A stretch of 64,000 nucleotides of DNA from Ilyobacter polytropus DSM 2926 (GCF_000165505.1 NC_014632.1:1178001-1242000), one strand, 5' to 3'. Shown: positions 53,459-63,131, counted from the first letter of the stretch. The notes: a model not told the origin generated them from the letters alone. Translations and numbers: made by a program.

Positions 53459-55711
53459 CTATTCACACTTTGAGTACCCACAGCTTCTGCAAGAATAGCA
53501 TCCTCCTGATATCTCAAGTTCTTCCCCGCATTCTGGGCATTTCACCTTGTTCATATCTGTATAACCCTTTTCTCTCTCTATCTCTTGTTTTTCCCTTTTG
53601 GCCTTTCTTTCCTGGGCTTTTTCATAATCGTTTAAGCCCATCTCTTTTTCAAATTCCTTTAAAAGATAAAGTATCGCAAGCGGGCATGTATTCCCCTTTG
53701 TTAACTCCTCTCCTCTTCCTTTTGCAAGGGCAAAGGACGGACATCCACTTATACCCTCTATAGACCTTTCCATCATAAAGAGGTTTCCACCTAATCTCAA
53801 CATTGCAGACATATATATTGCCACCGCCTGGATATTCTTCTCGCATCCACCCTGACCGCTTCTTATAACGTATATATCTTGGATAGACTTTGCACTAGGA
53901 GAATAACCTATCATTACTTTCAATTTCCCACAACCTATTTTTAGAGCTTTAGGATAGTATATCGTATCCTCCTCTATAGGTTTCATCTCTCCTCTTGGAA
54001 GTTCAAGAGTCTTAGGCTCACTTTTTACAGAAAGAATACCCTCTCTTGCACATCCAGCCCTGTAAATTGTCATTCCCTTTAAGCCTTGTTTCCAGGCTTC
54101 AATATAGAGATCTTCCACCTCTTCTATAGAGGTCTTATGGACTAGATTTATGGTAGAAGATATACTGGCATCTATCCTTCTCTGCCAGATTCCCTGCATC
54201 TTTATCCTGTCAAAAGGATTTAGATTTTGAGCTGTGACAAAATAATCAGGAAGGTCGTTTTCATCCTCTATACCATTTTCATCCATGTAATCCTTGGCTA
54301 TAGGGGTGAACACCTTGTAAAATACATCCTCTCCGTGAAGACTCTCGGTTTTTCTGGTATAAAAAAATGCAAAATTTGGCTCTATTCCCGTACTTGTTCT
54401 AAGCATTGTTCCTATTGACCCTGTAGGGGCTATGGTAAGAAGCTGGGAATTTCTAAGACCGTATTTTTCTATAAGTTCTATTGTTTCATCACTTGCATTA
54501 TCCTTTAGAAAAGGTGAGGCAAGAACCTTGTCCTTTTTGTATTTCGGAAAACTTCCCTGTTCTTTTGCCAATAGTGCACTGGCTCTCAAAGCATTGTCCA
54601 CGATTGTTTTAGAAACTTTGTCACAAAACTCAAGGGATTCAGGGGAACCATATTTTAACTTCATATTTATAAGAAGATCCCCTAGTCCTAGTATCCCCAA
54701 ACCTATCTGTCTCCAGTCTCTTACAGAGTCTCTCTGCTCCTCTAGCGGATGTAGAGGAAGTCCTTCATCAAGTACATCATTTAAAGCCTTTACTCCGTCT
54801 CTCACCCTCTCGGCAAGTCTTTCAAAATTAAAAACTTCTCCCTCTATAAAACTTGGCAGAACGATGGATCCTAGTAGACAGCTTCCACCTGGAGGAAGTG
54901 GTTCTTCTGCACATGGATTGGTTCCTGCATATTCAAACTCCTCATCCTCACTCAGAAGATTCCAGTTTGATATTGTATCCCAAAACAAAACTCCCGGTTC
55001 TGCGAAATTCCAGTTTTGTCTGGCAAGTTCTTTAAATAAAAGCCTTGCGTTGACTTTTTTGGTTATTGTCTCTCCTGTATCCCCTACAATAAATTCAGTC
55101 TTAAACATATCGCCTTTTTCCACAGCCTTCATAAACTCATCATTTATTCTCACTGATATATTGGCTTTTTGAATTTTATTTAGGTCCGACTTCACTTTTA
55201 TAAAATCTTCCACGTCAGGATGATTTACATCTATAGAAAGCATAAGGGCTCCTCTTCTTCCCTTCTGCCCTATTATATCTGTGGTAAGGTTGTAGAGGTC
55301 CATAAAAGAAACGGCTCCTGTAGTATGTTTAGCTGAGTTGTTTACCTCAGATCCCTTTGGCCGTAGATTTGAGATATCCACTCCACAGCCTCCACCATAT
55401 GAAAAGGTCCTTGCAAGTTTTTTTGCAGTTTCAAATATAGACTCGATGTTGTCATCAGGAGGTGTTATCACATAACAATTAGAATAAGTTATCTTTTTAC
55501 CCACCTTATGAAGGCCCCTGTTAGAAAGAATCCTTCCAGCAAATATAAACTCTTTCTTCCATATCATCTCTTTGACTTTAGGGTCTCCTCCAGCCACTCT
55601 GTCTAACCACTGGACAAAAGTTTCTCCGTCAAATTTATATTTTTTCTCCCATATATCTATTCCCAGGGTATTGTCCTCTCCTAACCACTCTTTTATGTTT
55701 AAAACATCCAT
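53459..55711 (-). CDS. nrdJ: Adenosylcobalamin-dependent (class II) ribonucleotide reductase
   Basis: This 750-aa protein reduces ribonucleotides with a cobalamin-generated thiyl radical and needs no oxygen. Typical class II blocks: SNCYVITPPDD with a redox cysteine, RTFSYGGGCGVDISNLRP, GQKGRRGALMLSIDV, the active-site NPCAEEPLPPGGSC near 270-283, and APTGSIG near 455. The C-terminus has a zinc-ribbon-like CPECG...CYSCRSCGYSKCE (residues 720-750), which probably includes the pair that re-reduces the active site. No cobalamin riboswitch is recognisable in the 260-base leader. Confidence 0.94.
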   Translation of the reverse strand: MDVLNIKEWLGEDNTLGIDIWEKKYKFDGETFVQWLDRVAGGDPKVKEMIWKKEFIFAGRILSNRGLHKVGKKITYSNCYVITPPDDNIESIFETAKKLARTFSYGGGCGVDISNLRPKGSEVNNSAKHTTGAVSFMDLYNLTTDIIGQKGRRGALMLSIDVNHPDVEDFIKVKSDLNKIQKANISVRINDEFMKAVEKGDMFKTEFIVGDTGETITKKVNARLLFKELARQNWNFAEPGVLFWDTISNWNLLSEDEEFEYAGTNPCAEEPLPPGGSCLLGSIVLPSFIEGEVFNFERLAERVRDGVKALNDVLDEGLPLHPLEEQRDSVRDWRQIGLGILGLGDLLINMKLKYGSPESLEFCDKVSKTIVDNALRASALLAKEQGSFPKYKKDKVLASPFLKDNASDETIELIEKYGLRNSQLLTIAPTGSIGTMLRTSTGIEPNFAFFYTRKTESLHGEDVFYKVFTPIAKDYMDENGIEDENDLPDYFVTAQNLNPFDRIKMQGIWQRRIDASISSTINLVHKTSIEEVEDLYIEAWKQGLKGMTIYRAGCAREGILSVKSEPKTLELPRGEMKPIEEDTIYYPKALKIGCGKLKVMIGYSPSAKSIQDIYVIRSGQGGCEKNIQAVAIYMSAMLRLGGNLFMMERSIEGISGCPSFALAKGRGEELTKGNTCPLAILYLLKEFEKEMGLNDYEKAQERKAKREKQEIEREKGYTDMNKVKCPECGEELEISGGCYSCRSCGYSKCE

Positions 55712-55971
55712 AATTTCTTCATCACCCCATATTGTATTTTTTTAATTTGATCACACTATATATTGTACCTTACAAATAATTTTACCTTACTTTTTGTTTT
55801 TTTCAAGTTAATTTTTTTCATTCACTTTTCAACAAGCCATTTTACTCTGTTCATTAAAAAATATTTTTATATAAATATTATAATATCTTTTAATAATTTA
55901 TTTTTTCTCTTTACTCATTTACTGCTTTAGGTTAATATATATACAACTATTTATATTTTTCGGAGGTATCA

Positions 55972-57000
55972 ATGCGTCAGGTTAGCTACAAAGAAATACT
56001 CAAAGAAAAAAATTATATTCTAATTGATGTCCGTACTCCAAAAGAGTATGCTGCAGAAACAATTCCAGGATCGGTTAATATCCCTGTCTTACTAGATAAT
56101 GAAAGGGTAGAAGTAGGGACAGCATATAAACAGGTGTCAAAAGAGAAGGCAAAAGAACTAGGAATAGAATTTATATCCAAACGACTCCCTGAAGTTTTTC
56201 AAGAGATAAATAATCTGGATAAAAAGCACAAGAAACTGATATTTTTATGTGCCAGAGGAGGTATGAGAAGTAGCAGCATGACTGCATTATTCTCCTCACT
56301 TGGTTACAAATGCTCCAAACTTACAGACGGATACAAAGGATACAGAAAATTTATATCTGAAGATCTAGAGCGTGTGAACTCGGGTATAAAATATATTGTC
56401 CTTCACGGCAGAACTGGAGTAGGAAAAACTAAAATACTACAGCAGTTAGAAAATAAGGGTTACAGTGTTCTAGATCTTGAAAAATATGCTGACCATAAAG
56501 GATCAATTTTTGGTGCCATAGGTGAAAAAAGAAAACAGAGCCAAAAAAGATTTGAATCACTTATCTATGAACATCTCAGAGAAAACCACCATAACTATGT
56601 CTTGGTAGAAAGTGAAAGCAAAAGAATTGGTGATGTGTATCTTCCTGACACTATCTCAGAATCAATGAAAAGCGGTCTTCATCTTTTTTTAGACACTTCA
56701 TTAGATCACAGGGTAAAAATCCTTATGGAAGATTATGCCGATGCTTCAGAAGAAGCCATCTTAAATTGTATTGATTTCCTTAAAAAATATATAGGAAAAG
56801 AAAAAACCGAAAGTTATTCTGAGCTGACTAAGAGCAATAATTACGCCCAGTTAGCCGGTGAACTTGTAGTAGATTATTATGATCCTTTATATGAAAAAAG
56901 TATTAAAAAATGGGAGTTTGAAAGTATCGTAAATTATGAAAATGTTGATGAAGGAGTTCAAGGAATAATAAACTTCCTTGATACTAAGGACTTTTCATAG
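55972..57000 (+). CDS. mnmH: tRNA 2-selenouridine synthase
   Basis: This 342-aa protein joins a rhodanese domain (1-125, catalytic Cys93 in FLCARGGMRSS) to a P-loop domain (145-153, HGRTGVGKT). It replaces sulfur with selenium at the wobble position (mnm5s2U34) of some tRNAs, using selenophosphate, through a geranylated intermediate. It is the standard MnmH/SelU plan at normal length. It implies that the cell makes selenophosphate (SelD, not in this window) and supports the selenium reading of the hydroxylase locus. CGGAGG is about 7 bases before the ATG. No co-transcribed neighbour. Confidence 0.95.
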   Translation: MRQVSYKEILKEKNYILIDVRTPKEYAAETIPGSVNIPVLLDNERVEVGTAYKQVSKEKAKELGIEFISKRLPEVFQEINNLDKKHKKLIFLCARGGMRSSSMTALFSSLGYKCSKLTDGYKGYRKFISEDLERVNSGIKYIVLHGRTGVGKTKILQQLENKGYSVLDLEKYADHKGSIFGAIGEKRKQSQKRFESLIYEHLRENHHNYVLVESESKRIGDVYLPDTISESMKSGLHLFLDTSLDHRVKILMEDYADASEEAILNCIDFLKKYIGKEKTESYSELTKSNNYAQLAGELVVDYYDPLYEKSIKKWEFESIVNYENVDEGVQGIINFLDTKDFS

Positions 57001-57101
57001 TCCCTCCATTTCCTAGATCATCAAAAATATTTAATAAGTTCGAAAAAAGGGCTCTGTTCAAGAAATTTTTGAAAGGCTCTTTTTTTAATAAGCTTTGAAT
57101 T

Positions 57102-57598
57102 AAATTATTGAGTTTATCGGGATTCGTTACTTTTCTCTTGAAAGAAAAGTAACCAAAAGTTCAAGAATTTTCAAATGTCTAAAAAGTAGATATTTATTTT
57201 ATCGCCTTTGTAAGCTACAGTCCTCGGTTCCCTGCGGAACTTATTCTGTAGGACGGCTGAGTGCAGGTTCTTTCCTGTATAAGCCCTGCGACTTGAAAAT
57301 TCAAAAACATAAGAACAACGTAATCCTAAATAAAAAGCATGCGCAGAGTTATTCCTTAATTTTTGACTATTCTTAACTCTGATTTTGTCAATGGCAATGG
57401 AAAAAGGATAAAAAATATCTCTCGCAAAAGAAATCGTATATAGTTTTCGTTTTAACTCTGTGAAGCTCTCTCTTTTTCTCTGTGGTCTCTGTGGCCAAAA
57501 TCTTTTGTCCTTATTCGTGTTAATTTTTTTTCCTTAAATTGATTTTCATTCGTGACGAAATCTTTTGATTCTAATATTCTTATAAAGTCAGTAATTTA
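57102..57598. repeat. Copy 3 of the dispersed repeat, inverted and with a foreign middle
   Basis: The left end, TAAATTATTGAGTTTATCGG followed by GATTCGTTACTTTTCTC, equals the inverted right end of copy 1. Positions 57155-57300 are the reverse complement of the right arm of copies 1 and 2. The right end, TATAAAGTCAGTAATTTA, equals the inverted left end of copy 1. Between them, at about 57370-57400, a short piece (ATTCTTAACTCTGATTTTGTCAATGGC, seen also in copies 1 and 2) lies in direct rather than inverted orientation. A further insertion with CTCTGTGG repeats follows. It fills most of the 819 bases between mnmH and panF. Confidence 0.8.
57455..57525. repeat. CTCTGTGG-rich stretch within repeat copy 3
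   Basis: ACTCTGTGAAGCTCTCTC, then TTTTTCTCTGTGGTCTCTGTGG, followed by a TTATTCGTGTTAATT piece. The CACAGAG/CTCTGTG words in near-tandem resemble short non-coding repeats I have seen in intergenic DNA of unrelated bacteria. It is absent from copies 1 and 2, so it was probably added to copy 3. Confidence 0.55.
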
Positions 57599-57606
57599 TT
57601 CAGACA

Positions 57607-57639
57607 TAAAAAAAGAAAGACTCCCTAAAGAATCTTTCT
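57607..57639 (-). terminator. Probable terminator downstream of panF
   Basis: AGAAAGACTC / GAATCTTTCT (one mismatch) with a 6-base loop and a minus-strand T7 run. It is about 180 bases from the panF stop and just outside repeat copy 3. Confidence 0.5.
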
Positions 57640-57699
57640 AAATTTAAATATTTTTATTCATACTTTATATTTTAATCTAAATTTTTGAATTTTCGCAAG

Positions 57700-57727
57700 G
57701 TTAAGGAGAACTTCTCTTTTCCTTAAC
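57700..57727. other. Hairpin between repeat copy 3 and panF
   Basis: GTTAAGGA / TCCTTAAC, an 8-bp perfect stem with an inner GAGAA/TTCTC pairing. It lacks a T-run on either side, so its role is unclear; it may protect the panF transcript end. Confidence 0.4.
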
Positions 57728-57819
57728 ACAAACAATCGAAACACTTGTCAAAAAGAAAGCCCCTCCGATAAAAAAATTACCTTCCTGTCCAACAACTATA
57801 GATACAAATCACTACTATA

Positions 57820-59271
57820 TTAAAAAAATATATCAAGCACTTTTTCTTCTGGCTTTTTACCTACAAGTGAGCCCAAAATAAATGCAGTTAAAGATATTAA
57901 TATAACAGGAACTATTTGATGCATGCCCATAGGTTTTATCTTACTGATGGTAAAGTAAAAATATGATCCCACTCCTGTAAGCATAGAAGCTATTGCTCCT
58001 GTTGAGTTTGCCTTTTTCCAATAAAGTCCTAGTACTATAGGGCATAAAAATGCTGCTTCAAGGCCTCCGAAGGCAAAAAGGTTTATCCATACCAAAAGTT
58101 TCGGTGGATTCATAGAAAGTAGAAAAACTATAATTCCCACTGTAAGAGATGTAAAAAGTGTGAGTTTCTTTATTTTTTTGTCATCGGCATCTTTATTTAT
58201 ATAGTGGATGTACAAATCCTTTACAATGGCCGCTGAGGACAGGATGAGCATAGAGTCAACTGTGGACATTGTAGCTGCTAGAGGACCTCCTATAAATATT
58301 CCGGCCAGTATAGGGGGCATATTTCTCAAGGCAAGTGTCGGTATTATTTTATCTCCCACATCTATTCCAGGAGCTACTGCTGCTCCCATAACTCCTATAA
58401 GGTGCATTCCTATCATCAAAAATCCTACCACAAAGGTTCCAACTATCATAGCCCTATGCATAGATTTTGAATCTCTGAATCCCATACATCTTATTGTAGT
58501 CTGCGGGAGTCCTAGTACTGCCACACCTACTAGCATCCAAAATGATAAAATAAAAGGTTTTGCTATGGCTCCCCCAGAAGTGGGAGTCAGGAGATCTGGA
58601 TTTGTTTTCATCAGTCCCTGCATTATATTTTCCATGCCTCCGCCGTTTTTCAATATTGCAAAGAATAGAAAAGTAGTAGCAACCATCATCATTATTCCCT
58701 GAATTGCGTCAGTTAGAGCTACAGCCCTAAAACCTCCTAAAGTCGTGTATATTATAACCACTACACCAAAAAGCAAAAGGCCGGTGTGGTATGAAAGGCC
58801 GGTTACAGTTTCAAAAAGTCTGGCACCTCCGATAAACTGAGCTATTATAGAGGCTGCGAAAAATACAAGTATGGCTATAGAGGATAGTATAACCACAGTA
58901 TCGCTTTTGTACCTAGCTCTGAGATAATCTGTTATGGTTACTGCTCCTATTTTCCTGGATATTATAGCAAATTTTTTCCCCAATATTCCCAATGTGAGAA
59001 AGGCCGTAGGAGTCTGTATGCAGGCTAACAGCACCCATCCCAAACCTAATTTATAAGCCACACCAGGTCCTCCTACAAAAGAACTGGCACTGGCATAAGT
59101 TGCAATTAAAGTCATAGCGAGGACAAAGCCTCCCATATTTCTGCTTCCTATAAAATACTCCTCTATAAAGTTGACTTCTCCTGAGTGTTTTATTTCGTTT
59201 GTTTTATATGCTATAAACAGCATTACTGCAAGATAAATTACTAAAGGTATCAGTATCATTATGTTATTCAT
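57820..59271 (-). CDS. panF: Sodium/pantothenate symporter
   Basis: This 483-aa sodium:solute symporter has about 13 transmembrane segments. It is placed with PanF by the YFIGSRNMGGFVLAMTLIATYASASSF block near 40-66, the GGFRAVALTDAIQG sodium-site region near 182, and the match of its partner, a YhdT-like protein, to E. coli yhdT-panF. The adjacent pantothenate synthesis genes support the substrate. It is the last gene after the MarR regulator and the YhdT-like gene. Confidence 0.92.
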   Translation of the reverse strand: MNNIMILIPLVIYLAVMLFIAYKTNEIKHSGEVNFIEEYFIGSRNMGGFVLAMTLIATYASASSFVGGPGVAYKLGLGWVLLACIQTPTAFLTLGILGKKFAIISRKIGAVTITDYLRARYKSDTVVILSSIAILVFFAASIIAQFIGGARLFETVTGLSYHTGLLLFGVVVIIYTTLGGFRAVALTDAIQGIMMMVATTFLFFAILKNGGGMENIMQGLMKTNPDLLTPTSGGAIAKPFILSFWMLVGVAVLGLPQTTIRCMGFRDSKSMHRAMIVGTFVVGFLMIGMHLIGVMGAAVAPGIDVGDKIIPTLALRNMPPILAGIFIGGPLAATMSTVDSMLILSSAAIVKDLYIHYINKDADDKKIKKLTLFTSLTVGIIVFLLSMNPPKLLVWINLFAFGGLEAAFLCPIVLGLYWKKANSTGAIASMLTGVGSYFYFTISKIKPMGMHQIVPVILISLTAFILGSLVGKKPEEKVLDIFF

Positions 59272-59279
59272 TATTCCTC

Positions 59280-59522
59280 CTAGTCAAAGTCAACTTCTTT
59301 AAAAAATATCTTAATTGCAAAGTATACAAGGGTGCATATTACAAAAAATCCCACTATACACGAATAAAAAAACCATTCTGGAAGTCCCATTATGAATTTG
59401 TATTCCATAGGATTTTTATCCCCCATACCATAGGCAAAAAAATACCACCATGCAAAATAAACCAAATAAAGGATTACTGTTACCGTAGCTTCTTTTCTTA
59501 TCTGTTTGTTCCTCTCTCTCAT
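59280..59522 (-). CDS. yhdT: YhdT-like (DUF997) small membrane protein
   Basis: This 80-aa protein has two hydrophobic helices separated by a polar loop (YFFAYGMGDKNPMEYKFIMG), the DUF997/YhdT plan. YhdT genes regularly precede panF, and the protein may be a partner of the symporter. It begins 76 bases after the MarR gene and ends 8 bases before panF. Confidence 0.85.
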   Translation of the reverse strand: MRERNKQIRKEATVTVILYLVYFAWWYFFAYGMGDKNPMEYKFIMGLPEWFFYSCIVGFFVICTLVYFAIKIFFKEVDFD

Positions 59523-59598
59523 CTGTCCTCCCTACAAATATTATCTGGATTTACGAATAAAAATATCGACAAATTAATTTTAACAAAGAAAAATTGAG

Positions 59599-60039
59599 CT
59601 ATCCTTTTCCGAGTTTTTTAAGAAGCTCAATCATTATCATCTGTTCCGCTTCTGTGAGCACACCAAAGGCTTTTTTTAAGTTTTCCAAATGCTTATCAAA
59701 AACTTCCTCCATAAGTGCAGTACCTTTTGGGCTTATTTTAATAATAAAAACTCTTCTGTCTTTATCGTCTCTTTTTTTAATTATAAGGCCCTCTTTTTCT
59801 AGATTATTTATTATCACGGTCATAGTCCCACCGCTAGAAAAAGTCTTTTCTATGACCTCTTTTATTGTAAACTCCCCTCTATGATATAAAAGCTCTAGTA
59901 CTGAAAACTGTGCCTCTGTTACTCCCTGTTTTTTCATATCAGGGTATATCCTTCTGTTTACCGAGGCATAACATCTTGAAAAAGTCACTAAAAGTTTAAG
60001 ATTTCTCCATTCGTCTCTATCATATTCTTTATTCATCAT
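59599..60039 (-). CDS. MarR-family regulator, candidate pantothenate regulator
   Basis: This protein of about 146 aa is a winged-helix protein. The recognition region is FTIKEVIEKTFSSGGTMTVIINNLEKEG (residues about 55-82) and the wing is DDKDRRVFIIKISPKGTAL. I choose ATG 60039 or 60036 because the predicted promoter at 60047-60075 would start transcription at about 60040; a longer frame to 60075 lies over the promoter itself. That makes the message nearly leaderless. The gene lies between the panD end and yhdT-panF on the same strand. A palindrome shared by its promoter and the pan promoter points to autoregulation and control of the pan genes. The effector is unknown; CoA, pantothenate or acyl chains are candidates. 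Confidence 0.82.
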   Translation of the reverse strand: MMNKEYDRDEWRNLKLLVTFSRCYASVNRRIYPDMKKQGVTEAQFSVLELLYHRGEFTIKEVIEKTFSSGGTMTVIINNLEKEGLIIKKRDDKDRRVFIIKISPKGTALMEEVFDKHLENLKKAFGVLTEAEQMIMIELLKKLGKG

Positions 60040-60046
60040 AGAAAAA

Positions 60047-60075
60047 ATTATACTACTAATTAGTTTATTTTTCAA
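60047..60075 (-). promoter_or_regulatory. Promoter of the MarR-yhdT-panF unit with internal operator
   Basis: On the minus strand TTGAAA (60075-60070) and a perfect TATAAT (60052-60047) are 17 bases apart. The palindrome ACTAATTAGT (60055-60064) lies inside the spacer, as ACTAACTAGT does in the pan operon promoter. Confidence 0.82.
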
Positions 60076-60200
60076 TAATAAAATAGCTTATTTTTGTATA
60101 AAATTTCCTTCTCAATAGTTATAAATTATTACCATGATAAAAACTTTAAAAAAAACTATAATTCTTACATTAATTTTAAATATTTATTATTCTCCAATAT

Positions 60201-60223
60201 AAAAAGAGGCCTAGGCCTCTTTC
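60201..60223 (-). terminator. Terminator of the pan biosynthesis operon
   Basis: The palindrome AAAGAGGCCTAGGCCTCTTT forms a hairpin followed on the minus strand by T-rich sequence, 16 bases after the panD stop. Confidence 0.8.
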
Positions 60224-60238
60224 TAATTTTCTATAAAC

Positions 60239-60622
60239 TTATATTAATTTACCGTGCTTTTCATAACTAGATATTTTTTCTACTTCATTGTGTTCTCCCA
60301 TAAGAACCACTTTAGGCTGATGAGTATGTGCCTCCTTCTCGTCTACCATACAGTAAGCCATTATGATAATCTTATCATTCTTTTGAACCATTCTCGCTGC
60401 TGCACCATTTAAGCATACGATTCCCTTTTCATCTTCTGCAGCTATTACATAAGTTTCAAACCTAGCTCCATTGTTAATATTCACAATATGAACAAGCTCA
60501 TATTCTCTTATACCTGCTGCCTCCATTATTGTCTTGTCAAGTGTGATACTACCTACATAATCAAGTTCTGCCTGAGTTACTGTGGCTCTGTGAATTTTCC
60601 CTTTTAAAAGTTGGATTTGCAT
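60239..60622 (-). CDS. panD: Aspartate 1-decarboxylase proenzyme
   Basis: This 127-aa pyruvoyl enzyme makes beta-alanine from aspartate. With the ATG at 60622 the self-cleavage site is exactly Gly24-Ser25 (YVGSITLD), the family position, and AGGAG is 7 bases upstream; a GTG at 60628 overlaps the panC stop but has poor spacing. The block [19 protein letters not shown] is standard (NGAAA(R)-type). It is the last gene in the operon. Confidence 0.96.
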   Translation of the reverse strand: MQIQLLKGKIHRATVTQAELDYVGSITLDKTIMEAAGIREYELVHIVNINNGARFETYVIAAEDEKGIVCLNGAAARMVQKNDKIIIMAYCMVDEKEAHTHQPKVVLMGEHNEVEKISSYEKHGKLI

Positions 60623-60624
60623 TT

Positions 60625-61470
60625 TCACTCTCCTATTATCATATTATCTATAAGTCTTGTCTTCCCTATAAAAACCGCTGTTGCCGCAAGTGCTTTTTCT
60701 TTTACTACATCTATTTTTTCTAAGGTATCAGGATCTACTATTTCAAAATAGTCAATCTTTGCAATATCCATTGTAGATATTTTTCTAGATGCTTCTTTCT
60801 TAAGTTCCTCTACATCACTAGTTCCCTGATACACCATCTCTTTAATTATATTTAGAGCCTCTATAATAATAAGTGCCTTTCTTCTTTCCTCTTCAGAAAG
60901 TTTTGCGTTACGGGAACTCATTGCAAGCCCGTCTTCCTCTCTAACAATTGGACACCCTATGATTTCTACAGGAATATTTAGGTCCTTGGTAAATCTTTTT
61001 ATTATAGCTAACTGCTGAAAATCTTTTTCTCCGAAGTAAGCTCTGTCTGGTGTAACTATCAAAAATAGCTTTGTAACTACAGTACAAACACCTCTAAAAT
61101 GACCTGGCCTTGTAGCTCCACATAATTCTTTATCAAGACCCTCTATATCCACTAGAGTAGCAAATCCATCAGGATACATCTCCGCAGCAGTAGGAGCAAA
61201 TATAATATCCCCTCCTGCACCTGCAATTAGTGCTTTATCCCCTTGAAGATTACTCGGATATGTTTCCAAGTCATTTTCGTTGTCAAACTGCTTGGGGTTG
61301 ACGAATACACTCACAACAACCCTGTCATTTTCTGACGACGCCTTTTCTATTAGACTCTTATGTCCAGCGTGAAGATAGCCCATGGTAGGTACAAATCCCA
61401 CAGAAAGTCCGTTACTTTTCCATTCATTAACTTTTTCCTTGATTTCACTGATGCTTCTTAGAACTTCCAT
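60625..61470 (-). CDS. panC: Pantothenate synthetase
   Basis: This 281-aa enzyme joins pantoate and beta-alanine using ATP. The HIGH-type motif is in [17 protein letters not shown] near 29-45, the second conserved region is [12 protein letters not shown], and the KMSKS-like site is [11 protein letters not shown] near 185. It starts 10 bases after panB and overlaps the panD region by the last base or codon. Confidence 0.97.
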   Translation of the reverse strand: MEVLRSISEIKEKVNEWKSNGLSVGFVPTMGYLHAGHKSLIEKASSENDRVVVSVFVNPKQFDNENDLETYPSNLQGDKALIAGAGGDIIFAPTAAEMYPDGFATLVDIEGLDKELCGATRPGHFRGVCTVVTKLFLIVTPDRAYFGEKDFQQLAIIKRFTKDLNIPVEIIGCPIVREEDGLAMSSRNAKLSEEERRKALIIIEALNIIKEMVYQGTSDVEELKKEASRKISTMDIAKIDYFEIVDPDTLEKIDVVKEKALAATAVFIGKTRLIDNMIIGE

Positions 61471-61479
61471 TCTATCCTC

Positions 61480-62307
61480 CTAGTAAAGCTTTTCAAGAAC
61501 TTCATCTTTTATTCCGAAAGTGTGCTCCTTTGCAGGAAAGGTTCCATCTCTCACTTCTCTAACGTAAGCTTCTAGACCTTCCCTCATTACTTTCCCTACA
61601 TCTGCAAAGGTCTTTACAAATTTTGGCTTAAAATCCCCGTACATGTTGAGCATATCCTGGATCACAAGAACCTGTCCGTCACAGACATTTCCAGAGCCTA
61701 TTCCTATAGTAGGAACAGAGACACTTTCACTTACAATCTTGGCTAGTTTTTCCGGCACACATTCTAAGACTATTGCAAAGACACCTGCTTCTTCAAGTGC
61801 TTTTGCATCTTTTATCATCTGTTTGGCTTCTTCTTCACTCTTGCCTTGTACCTTGAATCCTCCAAACACATTTACTGACTGAGGGGTAAGCCCTAGGTGA
61901 CCCATAACTGGAATTTGTGCTTTTACTATGGCCTTTATTTTTTCCACCATATCAACTCCACCCTCTAGCTTCACAGCATGGGCTCCTGTTTCCTTTATCA
62001 ATCTACCTGCATTTGCCACTGCTTCTGGTGTGGTATTGTGGTATGACATAAAGGGCATATCCAAAATAACTAAGGTGTTGTCCACTCCTCTCATCACAGC
62101 CTTCCCGTGATGAATGATATCTTCTAAGGTAACAGAAAGAGTCGAATCATATCCTAGACACACCATTCCGAGGGAATCTCCCACAAGAATGGCTTCTACT
62201 TCTGTTTCATCTATGATCCTTGCTGTCGTATAATCATATCCGGTGACTACCGAAAGCTTCTTTCCCTTTTCCTTTGAATTTCTGAAGCTTACTACTGTGT
62301 TTTTCAT
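61480..62307 (-). CDS. panB: 3-methyl-2-oxobutanoate hydroxymethyltransferase
   Basis: This 275-aa TIM-barrel enzyme makes ketopantoate from 2-oxoisovalerate and methylenetetrahydrofolate. Motifs: [35 protein letters not shown] with the metal-binding Asp, [20 protein letters not shown] and [11 protein letters not shown]. Its ATG overlaps the stop of the ketopantoate reductase candidate by 4 bases. Confidence 0.97.
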   Translation of the reverse strand: MKNTVVSFRNSKEKGKKLSVVTGYDYTTARIIDETEVEAILVGDSLGMVCLGYDSTLSVTLEDIIHHGKAVMRGVDNTLVILDMPFMSYHNTTPEAVANAGRLIKETGAHAVKLEGGVDMVEKIKAIVKAQIPVMGHLGLTPQSVNVFGGFKVQGKSEEEAKQMIKDAKALEEAGVFAIVLECVPEKLAKIVSESVSVPTIGIGSGNVCDGQVLVIQDMLNMYGDFKPKFVKTFADVGKVMREGLEAYVREVRDGTFPAKEHTFGIKDEVLEKLY

Positions 62308-63131
62308 TCTTCCTCCTCTAAGAGTTTTTTTATTTCGCTGTAATCTCTGTCGTTGTCTTTCAATATTTCTAAAAGCTCCAGGGATGCTGCCTTATAAAGT
62401 TTCTTTTCAACTCCATGCTGCACTTCAAGGTGCTTCAAAATAGTGTCAATGTCTCCCCTCTCAAGAGGTCCTGTTATAGACCTAGAGGTGCCTTTTTCTT
62501 TTATATTTTCAATGGTCTTCTCTATTATAGGAAATATTATCTCTTTTCCAGCTTCAAGACCCGATTTTTCTATATTTTCTATTGCTCTATGGATTACAGA
62601 TATTAAAAGATTTGATGCAAATACTCCTGCAAGATGATAGTTTACTTTTTTATCCGGAGAAATAGCAAACTTATTATTGGGAAGTTTTTCTAAAAAATAT
62701 TTAAACTTTTCTAAATCCCCCTCTATAGTTAGGGGCATTTTCTCCATTTTTTCTATCTCTGTGTCTCCTCCTGCAAAAGTCATCATAGGATGGATTGACA
62801 TGACCTTGCAATTCCTCTCCCTAGCTCCTGAAAAGACTTGACTAGAAAGTGCTCCACTGGTATGAACAACCAGCTTATCTTTTATTTTATAAGTTAAAAG
62901 GTTTTCCCAGACGGAATTTATAACTCCATCAGGTACAGTTACAAATATAATGTCACTTTGGTCAATTATCTCTCTATAATTTTGAAAAACAATAGTTTCA
63001 GTTTCTGCTGCTGCTTTATCTGCTAAAGATTTTGATATATCAAAATAACCGACAACTTTTAAATTTTTATTCACAAAATATCTTCCAAGAGATAAACCTA
63101 TTTTTCCAGCCCCTATAAAAGAGATTTTCAC
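62304..63131 (-). CDS. DUF2520/Rossmann oxidoreductase, probable ketopantoate reductase
   Basis: This 275-aa protein has an N-terminal NAD(P)-binding fold ([17 protein letters not shown], about 3-19; FVTVPDGVI near 65) and a helical DUF2520 C-terminus (about 130-260) with [11 protein letters not shown] near 165. The HPMMTFAG motif near 115 is typical. It is not classic PanE, but it sits where panE is expected, at the start of a panBCD operon. A non-PanE ketopantoate reductase (PanG) is known in Francisella and clostridia, and this is a likely relative. NADPH-dependent reduction of ketopantoate to pantoate is therefore inferred from position. Confidence 0.78.
   Translation of the reverse strand: MKISFIGAGKIGLSLGRYFVNKNLKVVGYFDISKSLADKAAAETETIVFQNYREIIDQSDIIFVTVPDGVINSVWENLLTYKIKDKLVVHTSGALSSQVFSGARERNCKVMSIHPMMTFAGGDTEIEKMEKMPLTIEGDLEKFKYFLEKLPNNKFAISPDKKVNYHLAGVFASNLLISVIHRAIENIEKSGLEAGKEIIFPIIEKTIENIKEKGTSRSITGPLERGDIDTILKHLEVQHGVEKKLYKAASLELLEILKDNDRDYSEIKKLLEEEE

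Noticed and set aside
55712-55971. Cobalamin riboswitch before nrdJ
   Set aside because: The leader was scanned for the B12-box and its neighbouring conserved segments; none was found.
57820-63131. Recent horizontal transfer of the pan locus
   Set aside because: Base composition, ribosome sites and start-codon use are like those of the neighbours and no mobile element borders the locus.
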